DNA from: Aquimarina acroporae
Lineage (GTDB): Bacteria; Bacteroidota; Bacteroidia; Flavobacteriales; Flavobacteriaceae
NCBI RefSeq assembly: GCF_023195925.1
Contig: NZ_JALPRE010000003.1
Coordinates: forward strand, 496,001 to 560,000
Direction of reading: 5' to 3'
Length of the DNA: 64,000 nt
Below, in pieces: positions 8,251-16,540 of the stretch (the stretch's first letter is position 1; each line of letters starts with the position of its first letter). The notes beneath the pieces were generated by a model, which ran no database searches, was not told the origin of the DNA, and was given only the letters and a program-made list of their open reading frames with translations. Position numbers and translations under genes: made by a program.

Positions 8251-8286
8251 AAGGCCTATTATCGTATTTGATAATAGGCCTTTCTA
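8251..8286 (+). terminator. Rho-independent terminator
   Basis: A 13-bp perfect stem (AAGGCCTATTATC, 8251-8263, with its complement 8270-8282) around a 6-base loop is followed by T residues. It ends the ABC operon and faces the convergent lipoprotein gene. Confidence 0.85.
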
Positions 8287-8305
8287 AAAGTGCTGTTATA
8301 TTATC

Positions 8306-9133
8306 TTATTCTTTTAGTGATACGGTTCGAGTAACTTTATTAAACGGGCCAGGAATTAAATTTCCAGCTTCATCCAGTAATTCGAGTTGTATAGTTACTT
8401 CTCCCATTGGAAGACCTTTAATAGTATGAGGAACCCATTCTGTAATCATGAATTCTTCACCATTAATGGTAGCACGTACTTTATGCCCGCTTGGTGAAAG
8501 GGTAGTGTTGAGAACAAAAAAGTCTAATAAGATTTGTTCCGTGTCTTTTCCTTTATACTCTCCTTTTGGTCTACTGTAAATTAAAGTAGGTGTCTTCATA
8601 TCTAACCCAAAAGTATCTTCAGGGTTTTCTCCTACCACAAGTTTTCTAACTACTACAGAATTTTCATTTTTCACTGATTCATGAAATGAGCGACTCAAAA
8701 AAGCCACCAAATGATGTACACCCGCCGGAACTTCTTTTTTAAAGTTTGGTTCGTAGTGAGCTGAATAAGGTTGGTTGTCTAAAATAAAATGTATGTGTTG
8801 TCCTTTTCCTGAATTGGCGAGTTTTTCTGCATTTGGTCCCTCGGTTTGAGCTCCTAATTCGTAATTTTCTACTTTAAACGAAAAATCCATTTCTCCAGCT
8901 TTTGCAACTTCAATATTTTCTGGAGTATCTAATACTAGAGCTGCATCAGCATATGCAGGAGATCCTTCTAATTTTTCAAGAGTAATTTTAGGTGCAGCAG
9001 GTTCTTCTACTTTCTCTACCGTATTTTCTGCATTTTCTTCTTGATCTTCAGCTTTTTTTTCCTGTTTACAGGCTGTAGTGACCAAAAACAAAAGGGATAA
9101 AGCAATAACTAGGTGATGTGTGTTCTTATTCAT
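8306..9133 (-). CDS. Hypothetical lipoprotein with His-rich central domain
   Basis: The 275-residue protein has a lipoprotein signal (LFLVTTAC, Cys at about residue 22), an acidic linker (EEPAAPK) and two apparent beta-sandwich halves. The first half includes GKGQHIHFILDNQPYSAHYEP and GVHHLVAFLSRSFHES, with several closely placed His residues that could bind a metal; the second contains GHKVRATINGEEF and VTIQLELLD. I do not recognise a named family. It is the last gene of a minus-strand series with the HupE/UreJ-type protein, which suggests it belongs to the same metal-related set. Confidence 0.7.
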   Translation of the reverse strand: MNKNTHHLVIALSLLFLVTTACKQEKKAEDQEENAENTVEKVEEPAAPKITLEKLEGSPAYADAALVLDTPENIEVAKAGEMDFSFKVENYELGAQTEGPNAEKLANSGKGQHIHFILDNQPYSAHYEPNFKKEVPAGVHHLVAFLSRSFHESVKNENSVVVRKLVVGENPEDTFGLDMKTPTLIYSRPKGEYKGKDTEQILLDFFVLNTTLSPSGHKVRATINGEEFMITEWVPHTIKGLPMGEVTIQLELLDEAGNLIPGPFNKVTRTVSLKE

Positions 9134-9323
9134 TTCATTTTAGTTTTAGGTATTATTCGATTACTAAATTAAGCATTGTTTTGTATAGTTTATTAAAGTT
9201 TGAGATAGATTCTTTATCTTAATTTGTAATAACTATATTTTTAATGTTTTATGCTGTTGTGATTTTGTTCTATCTGGAATTGTTTGATATATTCTGTCGT
9301 TTATACATTATTATAAATAGTAT

Positions 9324-9911
9324 TTATGCCCCACCATTAATTGCGTTTAAAAAAATAGTAGCTGCTATCCCAAAACCGGCCCCTGAAACAAACAGATTCC
9401 ATTTAAAGTGCTCACCTCTTATCATCTTTGTGTACACCCATAAGGAAAACATAAAGAGCAATACTATAAAAATTTGCCCCATTTCTATACCAATGTTAAA
9501 TGCTAATAATGGCATAAGTATACTATCGCCAAACAGCATGAATTTGAAATTACTTGCAAACGCTAATCCATGTATTAAACCAAAAATAAGGGCAATTCCA
9601 TATTTTAGTTTTGTATCAGAAAATTTTCCGTGTTTATTGTAATTAATGATGTTGGCTATTGCAGTAATCATTATGGTAAATGGGATGAGCATGTCTATTA
9701 ACTTGGAGTTTGCGGGAATAATATCTAAAGCACTTAGAATGAGTGTGCCACTATGTCCTATAGTAAACGCTGTTATTATAACTAATATTTGCTTCCATTG
9801 TTCTAGTTTAAAAGCAGCACATAATGTCATTACAAATAATAAATGGTCATAAGCGTTTATATCTACGATATGTTCCCATCCGTTAATAAAAAAAGAAGTT
9901 AAGTTATCCAT
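9324..9911 (-). CDS. HupE/UreJ-type integral membrane protein
   Basis: This 195-residue protein has about six membrane helices and the motifs AYDHLLFVMTLC, ITAFTIGHSGTL, FGLIHGLAFASN and NIGIEMGQ, which define the HupE/UreJ (type 2) family. Members are suspected nickel, cobalt or zinc permeases; His residues within helices (DHLLF, GHS, IHG) are the likely ion ligands. It is 12 bases downstream of the DUF6702 protein on the same strand. Together with the CxxC lipoprotein and His-rich lipoprotein around it, this suggests metal import across the inner membrane. The ion itself cannot be decided from sequence. Confidence 0.85.
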   Translation of the reverse strand: MDNLTSFFINGWEHIVDINAYDHLLFVMTLCAAFKLEQWKQILVIITAFTIGHSGTLILSALDIIPANSKLIDMLIPFTIMITAIANIINYNKHGKFSDTKLKYGIALIFGLIHGLAFASNFKFMLFGDSILMPLLAFNIGIEMGQIFIVLLFMFSLWVYTKMIRGEHFKWNLFVSGAGFGIAATIFLNAINGGA

Positions 9912-9923
9912 TGAATATAAATA

Positions 9924-10454
9924 TTATAAATTAAGTGGTATAGGTTCGTCTACTGTTGTTATTTCAAAATGATCTTCTGCAATAAAAGGAGGAACACGCA
10001 CGGTAATCCTGTTAGATTGGAGAATTCCAAAATCTTCAAAAAAGAGCGTATTGTCAATACAAATTTGATCACCTTCTTTTATGGGAGGGACATCTTTTAT
10101 AAACTTAAAAGAAACAACATTGTGTTCTTCAAAAACTTCAGACGATGAGTATTCGAGTGAATATAAAATATCATTGATATATATTTTATAGTATCTTTTA
10201 AAGTACTTTTCGATAGCGGTTTTATCTTCTTCAGATAGATTAGATACATTAAGGTTTTTTGTAAATGTATCATTCATACTGAAGGTGAAATCATCGATAA
10301 ACACTCTACATTCAACATCGACCATATTTGTTTTGGGATTAAACTCTATTAATGATGATGATATTTTAATAGGGTGTACACTATTAAATGAGGTAGAAAC
10401 AAATAGTAAACATACTGCATATATAATCTTGTAGAATTTGTTTTTTGTTTTCAT
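9924..10454 (-). CDS. DUF6702-family secreted protein
   Basis: The 176-residue protein begins with a signal peptide ending near FVSTSFN and continues HPIKISSSLIEFNPKTNMVDVECRVFIDDF, the pattern of the DUF6702 family (HPxxxSxxEIxYN, ExxxRIFxDD). The domain is probably a periplasmic or outer-membrane-attached beta-sandwich. In Bacteroidota such genes commonly stand directly upstream of HupE/UreJ-like genes, as here (12 bases). Function unknown; a partner of the membrane protein is the natural inference. Confidence 0.75.
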   Translation of the reverse strand: MKTKNKFYKIIYAVCLLFVSTSFNSVHPIKISSSLIEFNPKTNMVDVECRVFIDDFTFSMNDTFTKNLNVSNLSEEDKTAIEKYFKRYYKIYINDILYSLEYSSSEVFEEHNVVSFKFIKDVPPIKEGDQICIDNTLFFEDFGILQSNRITVRVPPFIAEDHFEITTVDEPIPLNL

Positions 10455-10465
10455 AGTTGCGTATT

Positions 10466-10771
10466 TTATTTACATGGTATTTGCTGGGCTAACTGTTCTA
10501 TAGCTACCTCCAAAATTTCTGGTGTTGTTTTCTCAGGAGTATATACCACCGATAGATTTTTAGATTGTAGATCTAAAATAGACTGGTGTACGCCATTTTC
10601 ATTTTGAAGTCCTCCTTCTATTATTTTTTGGCATTTTTTACAAGCTGCTTTAGGGGTATTAATTACTAGCGTGGCATCGCCTTCTTTTTGCACTAGAATT
10701 CTTTCTTCTTTTTCTATTCTATTACATGAAGTTATGAACAGTAGAAGTGCTATTAAGATTGCATTTTTCAT
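10466..10771 (-). CDS. HMA-like CxxC lipoprotein
   Basis: The 101-residue protein has a lipoprotein signal (LLLFITSC, Cys at about residue 16) followed by a small domain that reads like a heavy-metal-associated (HMA) ferredoxin-like fold: ATLVINTPKAACKKCQKIIEGGL, then NLSVVYTPEKTTPEILEVAIEQL, ending in PCK. The CKKC pair (about residues 44-47) would be the metal-binding loop. It lies 11 bases upstream of the DUF6702 gene in the same orientation. A metal-capturing or metal-relay role at the membrane is inferred from the fold pattern. Confidence 0.75.
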   Translation of the reverse strand: MKNAILIALLLFITSCNRIEKEERILVQKEGDATLVINTPKAACKKCQKIIEGGLQNENGVHQSILDLQSKNLSVVYTPEKTTPEILEVAIEQLAQQIPCK

Positions 10772-10844
10772 GTTCTGTTATTTAATTGTTTTTTTAGTGT
10801 TTTTGTTTTTAAACCTCGATAAAGAGCCTGTTGGGTATTGCATA

Positions 10845-13052
10845 TTAAAACTGTTTTAAAAAAGTGATTTTACTTATAAATTGGGTGTTCTGTTGCATGG
10901 GATCAAACACATCGGTTTGCGTATCGTTAAAAACCAGATAAATGAATGACAGAGGCATATATTCCCAGCTAAATCGAGCATTCCAACGTCCCTGTTCATT
11001 GAAGCTGTTGTATTGATAAAACGTAGATAATTGAATTCGAGGGTTAAGTGCTAATCGTAAATTTGCAGTATAAAGATTTGTCTCTAGGTCTTCTTCTGCA
11101 ATACCAACATTCCTAATATCATTATATTCGTAGTTAAGAGAAAAGGTGGTTTGAGGGATAGGAGCAAAACGTGCCGCAGCATTTATAGTTGTTCTTGTTC
11201 CATTATAAAAGTTACCAAAGTTAACACCAACATCTGCAGACCATTTTTTGGATAAGTCGGTGTTGTATTGCATTAAATATCTAGTGTAAAAATAATTATC
11301 CTGTTCAATTTCTAGTCCTAGGGGAGTAAAATCAAAATTGATATTTTGCCAGGTTGGAGTTGCAGAAATTTCCAAAAAACTGTTGTCCTTGAACCATGTG
11401 AATACCGGAAAAATATAAAGACTAGCTTGTTGAAATTTACTCGGATCCCTCGCATCGTGATTGTAGTTAATAAACATTCCTGGGTCCCATCTTCTAATCC
11501 AATTTATTTTTTTAGGTCTCCAAATGAAATACCCTCCTGGATTATGTCTAATCACATCTTTTTGTCTAACAAAACCTATTCTTGGGTTATAATTCTCATC
11601 GGTATATTCTGTGACCCATCCATAATAGTATTTGTTTGAATCGTTTCCTATAAAAATTCTACCTGCAAAACCGGTTTCCCCGGTAAGTTCATCCAGTGAT
11701 GTGGATAGTAAATATTGTATGTCCCATTGACTGGTAGGACGAATTTGCCCATCAATTGTAATCGTTGTGTTGTTGTTGCGGTCCAGGTTTAGATCGTTAT
11801 TACTATCATCTAATCTATGTGTGAGCATTACACCAATGTTGTTTTCCCTTCCATAATTTTTCAGATATCTAAATACGCCAAAATTGGTTCCAGGAGAATT
11901 ATCTGTTTCACGTTGGCGAACTAGTAAACCGGCAAGGGCATTTTTTTCTGTACGCTGAGTAAATCGGATACCTGCATCAATTGGAGCGGGAGTGGCATTA
12001 AATTCTCCTTGAAGTCCAATTTGTCGACTAAAAAATGGACGTATAGATTGTTGTAATCCACCTGCCCATATTCCGGAATTTTCCAAAAAGAATTGCCTTC
12101 GTTCAGGAAAGAAAATATTGAAACGTTCCAAGTTGTTTACTGCGCGATCTACATCGGCTTGTGCAAAATCTGTATTTACCGTAAGATCTAAAACTGTTTT
12201 AGGATTTATAGCCCATTTTGCATCAAAACCAATTTTTGGATCGTTTAGTTTATCGGTAAGTTCATCTCCGATTTTTGTTTCATCATATTGGTACAATGCA
12301 TAAGGTTCTACTCTAATATTGGTAGAAGGAGGAGGGGCTTCGATACCTGTTAGTTTAGCGGCATAGGTCATTCGATATGGCGTAAAAGACTGTGGGATAG
12401 CAGGAAAAGAAGATACTTCTATATCTCTTCTAGCATATCTCACTAATGTAAATCCTATTTCTATAGTAGCGCCTTCTTTGGGGAGATTGTATCGTAATGA
12501 CTTAAATGGTATTGCCATTTCTACAGAATATCCATCCTTGGTTCGTTGTGTGCGAACTCTCCAAAGTGTATTCCATCCTGTATCGAAATTATTTCCATTA
12601 AAATTCTGGAAATCACGTTGATTACCATAGGGTGTTGTTTGAAAACCTTGAGCATATTGCTTTAAATTTTGAGGGTCAAGAGCGATTCCGAAAATATCGT
12701 TTTCTCCCCAACTAAAATCTCGACGAAGATCTTGAATACGAATTCCTTTTATTCCAACTGAGTCCTTACAGAAAGCTCCGATATAGAGGTTTTTGTCATC
12801 ATAAAGAAAACGAACCTCGGTTTTATAGCGTACTTTACCTCCTTGTCTGGGTTCTCTTCTAAAGAAATCTTCAGTGATAGAAGTACTATTCCAATCAATT
12901 TCATTTAATATTCCATCTAATTTTATTTTTTTTTCAACCTTTGAAACGGTAACCTCTATAGGAGTTTCAGAAGGAGGGAAGTTCTCGTTCTTATTTTGAG
13001 ACCAACCATTCAATTGGTACATAAGAAATAATATGAGAATAAGTCGGAACAT
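10845..13052 (-). CDS. DUF5916 outer-membrane barrel with CBM9-like N-terminus
   Basis: The 735-residue protein has a signal peptide (LFLMYQLNGWSQ), an N-terminal carbohydrate-binding-family-9-like domain (KKIKLDGILNEIDWNSTSITEDFFRREP, about residues 41-240) and a C-terminal beta-barrel of the DUF5916 type with FNIFFPERRQFFLENS and many alternating aromatic strands, ending in a Phe (FLKQF). This architecture is widespread in Bacteroidota and is thought to sit in the outer membrane; no substrate is established. It is 11 bases downstream of the carbonic-anhydrase-like gene on the same strand. Confidence 0.85.
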   Translation of the reverse strand: MFRLILILFLMYQLNGWSQNKNENFPPSETPIEVTVSKVEKKIKLDGILNEIDWNSTSITEDFFRREPRQGGKVRYKTEVRFLYDDKNLYIGAFCKDSVGIKGIRIQDLRRDFSWGENDIFGIALDPQNLKQYAQGFQTTPYGNQRDFQNFNGNNFDTGWNTLWRVRTQRTKDGYSVEMAIPFKSLRYNLPKEGATIEIGFTLVRYARRDIEVSSFPAIPQSFTPYRMTYAAKLTGIEAPPPSTNIRVEPYALYQYDETKIGDELTDKLNDPKIGFDAKWAINPKTVLDLTVNTDFAQADVDRAVNNLERFNIFFPERRQFFLENSGIWAGGLQQSIRPFFSRQIGLQGEFNATPAPIDAGIRFTQRTEKNALAGLLVRQRETDNSPGTNFGVFRYLKNYGRENNIGVMLTHRLDDSNNDLNLDRNNNTTITIDGQIRPTSQWDIQYLLSTSLDELTGETGFAGRIFIGNDSNKYYYGWVTEYTDENYNPRIGFVRQKDVIRHNPGGYFIWRPKKINWIRRWDPGMFINYNHDARDPSKFQQASLYIFPVFTWFKDNSFLEISATPTWQNINFDFTPLGLEIEQDNYFYTRYLMQYNTDLSKKWSADVGVNFGNFYNGTRTTINAAARFAPIPQTTFSLNYEYNDIRNVGIAEEDLETNLYTANLRLALNPRIQLSTFYQYNSFNEQGRWNARFSWEYMPLSFIYLVFNDTQTDVFDPMQQNTQFISKITFLKQF

Positions 13053-13063
13053 ACGTATAGCAT

Positions 13064-13600
13064 TTAATTAAGAGACACTTTACCGTGTATTAATACTTTT
13101 TCCTCAATTATTCGTGGACTATAGAAAGCTTCGTTTTCAGGATGATAGACAAAACTTTTAATATGAATACCATGCTCTTTAAGTGTTTTGCCTAAAGATG
13201 TCGTTTCTAGTAGCTGTTTTTTTTGACTTCCAAGATGTCTTGATGCCAGTAACATATTTCGTAAGATAGGATGGCTCTCATTTAAAAAGTAATTTGGTAA
13301 TGTTCTTTCTAAACTTGATAAGTTGCGATGTACTTTTAAAATAGTGTTGTTTTTAGTCCCGATATTTTTTTTGTAGAAATGATTAGTATACTTGGTAACA
13401 AAGACTATTTGAAGAATGTTTCGACTTTCAATAAAATTAATAAGGTTCTTTTGAGTAGTATCATCCCAGTTAAAATTAGCTCCTAGTGCCGTGTAGAAAT
13501 ATGCTTTTGCATCACAAATTTGATGCAAAACAGGTTCCATATGGTCCGACGGGCATATAAGAAATAAATAATTTCCTGATTCTGATTTATAAAGATTCAT
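13064..13600 (-). CDS. Beta-carbonic-anhydrase-like protein, apparently lacking zinc ligands
   Basis: The 178-residue cytoplasmic protein reads like a degenerate beta-carbonic anhydrase. It has a strand with LFLICPSDHMEP (position of CxDSR), then AKAYFYTALGANFNWDDTTQKNLINFIESRNILQIVFVTKYTNHF, which lines up with the family pattern of an (F)xxRNAGN turn, a helix and IxVxGHxxCG. The His-x-x-Cys zinc ligands expected after the second strand are replaced (VTKYTNHF). If the fold is right, this copy is probably inactive as an anhydrase or binds metal differently. It is the first gene of the minus-strand series that includes the DUF5916 barrel. The assignment rests on pattern only. Confidence 0.45.
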   Translation of the reverse strand: MNLYKSESGNYLFLICPSDHMEPVLHQICDAKAYFYTALGANFNWDDTTQKNLINFIESRNILQIVFVTKYTNHFYKKNIGTKNNTILKVHRNLSSLERTLPNYFLNESHPILRNMLLASRHLGSQKKQLLETTSLGKTLKEHGIHIKSFVYHPENEAFYSPRIIEEKVLIHGKVSLN

Positions 13601-13914
13601 ATACTAGTTGCAATATTTAATGGTAAAAACAAATGATGTGAGGCATTTGTTAAACCTACATCTAAGTGATTAGATTAATTTTGATGGAATTCGTTCTAGA
13701 GACATTTATGGCCTAGTATTCAAAACTCAAGAATTGTCTATTTTGAATTTTTTAGGTTCTAATTCTAGAAGGTGATCTTAAATAGCGTTTTAAATCGAAA
13801 AGAAATAATTGTGTCTATTGTGCTAGAAGCCCTAAAAATCTATAATGATCTATTAATGCTTTCATGTTTTTCAACACAACAGCGGACATTCTCAACTTTT
13901 CTACAATTTTTATC
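13601..13914. other. Intergenic region without recognised feature
   Basis: About 314 bases of AT-rich DNA between two minus-strand genes. It should hold the promoter of the carbonic-anhydrase-like gene, but I find no clear TTG/TAnnTTTG pair, hairpin with a T-run or RNA gene in it. The short frames present have no supporting context. Confidence 0.4.
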
Positions 13915-14226
13915 TTAATAAAAAAAGGGAGGAGGTTTATTATAAACACTTTTTGGTAATGTAGCACTATATTTTGAAGTGTTGTAGGTAAAGTCAATAT
14001 TGTATGTTGGAAAAACCGTGATTGATTTTTGATCTTCCTCAACAAATACATCTCCGGAAAACAGTGTTAACTTATGTGATGTAGTAATGATTTCACATAA
14101 TTCACAATCTATTTGATGATCATCATCAGAAAAATGGGAAAATGCATGAATATCAGCAATTCTAAGAAAAAGAAAAGCTGTCATAAAAAATATGCAGATT
14201 ATATTTTTTTTGTAATGCGTACTCAC
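13915..14226 (-). CDS. Small secreted Cys/His protein (CELC...YNKPPP family), copy 2
   Basis: The 103-residue protein starts with a hydrophobic segment (NIICIFFMTAFLFLRI), then HAFSHFSDDDHQIDCELCEI and, at the C-terminus, YNKPPPFFY. The order of His, acidic run, CELC pair and YNKPPP tail repeats that of the gene at 4133-4438, although the middle sequences differ considerably. It stands alone on the minus strand, upstream of nothing obvious. The pair marks both ends of the metal-related block. A metal-binding or sensing role is inferred. Confidence 0.65.
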   Translation of the reverse strand: MSTHYKKNIICIFFMTAFLFLRIADIHAFSHFSDDDHQIDCELCEIITTSHKLTLFSGDVFVEEDQKSITVFPTYNIDFTYNTSKYSATLPKSVYNKPPPFFY

Positions 14227-14646
14227 ATGCTAAATATAGGAATTTATTGGACTTTTAAATCTTAAGATAGTGATAAGAATTTTTTTCGCGATAAATTTAG
14301 TACCACAACGCCGGTTTGTTTAATAGAATACTAGACTATGTTGAACACATTATTTGTGTTTCGCAAGTCTAATTTGTTAAATATTTGCTAATTATTGTTA
14401 AATTAAGTTAATTTTTAGATTTACGTAAATCGTTGTTTTCTTACAAATTCTATTTGAAAGATTTTTCCTGTTAAATTCTTTTTGAGTAGTTGATTTTGCT
14501 AAAGCAACTATATTGCATTAACATGTTATTTTGATTGCCTATAGCTTCTTAATTCCTGCTTTTAAAGGGGTTTCGCTACGGTTTTGCCATATATGATTTT
14601 TGAATTGAATTTATATTTTTGGGGCCTAACACAAATTTAACTCAAT
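14227..14646. promoter_or_regulatory. AT-rich upstream region of the subtilase gene
   Basis: This 420-base gap holds the divergent starts of the small Cys/His gene and the subtilase. TATTTTTG at 14614-14621 fits the -7 box TAnnTTTG about 25 bases before the ATG, but no TTG lies at the usual distance upstream. Nothing else is recognised. Confidence 0.3.
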
Positions 14647-15918
14647 ATGAAAAAATTTAGTAATCTAGCCGTGGGTGCTTTACTCATGGCTTTGGCAGTT
14701 ACTTCTTGTCAGGACGATGTCGTTTCTGGTGGAGAAGTAGAATCAGTAGTAGAACCAACTAGTTTAGAAGGAAAAATTATTTCTGGACAGTACATCATTG
14801 TTTTCCATGATTCTAAAATCTTACCAGCCTCAAAAGTCTTGGCAAAATCTAATTTTACAGATAGAGACGAAAAGGCTAAAGCGGTAAGAGAGATTTCAGA
14901 AGTGTCTATTAACAAGATGAACACCATTTTGTTGGAGCATGATGTAGATCAATCTAAAGTTTTAGATTATTACACTACCAAAATCTCGGGAATGGCGGTT
15001 AAGTTGGATAACGATGAATTTCAAAAATTATCTAAAGATCCTAACGTAGCAGCTATTGAGTATGACAGAGTAGTGGAATTGCCAAAATTTGAAGTAGAAG
15101 AAATCATTCCTGGTGGTGACGCTTCTCAAAAAATGGCACAGCAAACTCCATGTGGTATTTCAAGAGCTGGAGGTGCTGCAAACGGCGCTGGTAAAGATCA
15201 GTGGATTTGGGTAATCGATAGTGGTATCGATTTAGATCACCCAGACTTAAATGTTGTAACCAATACTACGTATTCAAGATCTTTCGTAGGAGGATCTGCA
15301 AATGACTGTAACGGACATGGAACTCACGTTGCTGGAACAGCAGCAGCTATCAATAATAGCATAGGTGTTGTAGGTGTTTCTGCAGGAGCTTCTGTAGTGT
15401 CTGTTAGAGTTTTTGGTTGTAATGGAAGTAGTAGTACATCTACTATACTTTCTGGAATTAATCACGTAGGTCAGTATGACATTGCTGGAGATGTAGCTAA
15501 TTTAAGCCTTGGTGGTTTCTTTGGTTCTGGTTGTTCAAGTAACTCTTCATACCGTAATGCTTTATTAGCATTAGGAAATGCAGGAACCTTAGTAGCAATT
15601 GCTGCAGGTAATAGTAGTGCAAATGCAGCTAGTTACCAACCAGCTTGTGTAAATGGAAATAATATATACACCGTAGCTTCTATGACTTGTAACCGAGGCT
15701 TTTCTTCTTTCTCAAACTATAACATGAATCCTATCGATGTTATAGCTACAGGAAGCAGTGTAAGAAGTACATATCTAAATGGAGGATATGCTACTTTAAG
15801 CGGTACTTCAATGGCTTCACCGCACGTTGCTGGTATCATGCATGCTAGAGGAAGTGGGCCAAGAACTTCTGGTTCAGTAAGTAATAGAGGAGAAAATTAT
15901 CCCATCGCCGTAAGATAA
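14647..15918 (+). CDS. Subtilisin-like serine protease (S8) lipoprotein
   Basis: The 423-residue protease has a lipoprotein-type signal (LMALAVTSC, Cys21), an I9-type inhibitory propeptide (about residues 47-145, GQYIIVFHDSKI ... AAIEYDRVVEL) and a proteinase-K-like catalytic domain with the triad Asp191 (VIDSGID), His224 (NGHGTHVAG) and Ser near 390 (GTSMASPHVAG). Four or more Cys in the catalytic domain may form disulfides. There is no type IX secretion tail; the chain ends shortly after the catalytic Ser helix with a Gly/Ser-rich end. It stands alone, with a strong bidirectional terminator behind it. It is likely anchored at a membrane and degrades extracellular or envelope proteins. Confidence 0.93.
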   Translation: MKKFSNLAVGALLMALAVTSCQDDVVSGGEVESVVEPTSLEGKIISGQYIIVFHDSKILPASKVLAKSNFTDRDEKAKAVREISEVSINKMNTILLEHDVDQSKVLDYYTTKISGMAVKLDNDEFQKLSKDPNVAAIEYDRVVELPKFEVEEIIPGGDASQKMAQQTPCGISRAGGAANGAGKDQWIWVIDSGIDLDHPDLNVVTNTTYSRSFVGGSANDCNGHGTHVAGTAAAINNSIGVVGVSAGASVVSVRVFGCNGSSSTSTILSGINHVGQYDIAGDVANLSLGGFFGSGCSSNSSYRNALLALGNAGTLVAIAAGNSSANAASYQPACVNGNNIYTVASMTCNRGFSSFSNYNMNPIDVIATGSSVRSTYLNGGYATLSGTSMASPHVAGIMHARGSGPRTSGSVSNRGENYPIAVR

Positions 15919-15970
15919 AATAACGAGATTTTAATCATTATTGTTTTACGTTGGGTACGTGTCGTTACGA

Positions 15971-16002
15971 AACCACTTGTTGGAGAACAAGTGGTTTTTT
16001 TA
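15971..16002. terminator. Bidirectional rho-independent terminator
   Basis: An 11-bp perfect stem AACCACTTGTT / AACAAGTGGTT with a GGAG loop (15971-15996) is followed by Ts on the plus strand. It separates the subtilase from the convergent Fur-family gene, whose stop codon (16000-16002) lies next to it. Confidence 0.85.
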
Positions 16003-16386
16003 TTTTTTACATTTATTACAAATTCCAATTACTAGAAATTGGGTTTCCTGGATAGTGAAACCTTCTAGATTGGGTATGTTTAAGGTATTTGGTTGACAGG
16101 TTACTTCTTCGCATACCTGGCATTCAAAATGAATATGGTTATGAATTTTATGCGATACACCACAGCCATTGCATAACGCATAATACGCTTTTCCGTTTTT
16201 ACCTGTAACAAAATGAACTTCTCCTTTTTCTGCAAATCTATCTAAGATTCGATACACGGTAGTTTTATTTACTTTGATAGGCATGGCAGCCATAATGTCT
16301 TCGGCAGACATTGTATGTTCACTTTTAGATAGGATTTCTCTAACTAGGTTTTGCTTTTCGGTATTTCTGCTTTTTTTTATTTCCAT
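16000..16386 (-). CDS. Fur-family metalloregulator (Zur-like)
   Basis: The 128-residue protein has the N-terminal winged helix of Fur proteins (VREILSKSEHTMSAEDIMAAM, KVNKTTVYRILDRFAEKGEV) and a C-terminal metal-binding domain with HNHIHFECQVCEEVTC and a final CNKC pair, the two CxxC pairs of the structural zinc site. The H-x-H-x-x-C arrangement fits Fur/Zur/PerR. The neighbours (His/Met-rich lipoprotein divergent, and the metal block upstream) favour a zinc regulator, but sequence alone cannot separate Zur from Fur or PerR. Confidence 0.85.
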   Translation of the reverse strand: MEIKKSRNTEKQNLVREILSKSEHTMSAEDIMAAMPIKVNKTTVYRILDRFAEKGEVHFVTGKNGKAYYALCNGCGVSHKIHNHIHFECQVCEEVTCQPNTLNIPNLEGFTIQETQFLVIGICNKCKK

Positions 16387-16453
16387 AGCGTAAATATTCG
16401 ACCTTCTTTATAATATCGAAATTAATGATTTTTTACCATTAGCATATTTTTTG

Positions 16454-16465
16454 TAAGAATTCTTA
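16454..16465. promoter_or_regulatory. 12-bp palindrome between Fur-family gene and His-rich lipoprotein gene
   Basis: TAAGAATTCTTA is a perfect palindrome in the divergent promoter region, 68 bases from the Fur-family start and 76 from the lipoprotein start. It could be an autoregulatory Fur-type site. It does not resemble the GCAAC repeat at 5687, so both being sites of the same regulator is doubtful. Confidence 0.3.
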
Positions 16466-16540
16466 AGGATATATTAGAAAATAATAACGCAAAATAGTAG
16501 TTTTATATAGATTCGAACTATTAACAAATTAACCAAAATC

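Noticed and set aside
15945-15962. A third copy of the 35-bp repeat after the subtilase gene
   Set aside because: Only 10-12 bases (CGTTGGGTACG) match, which does not prove a real copy.
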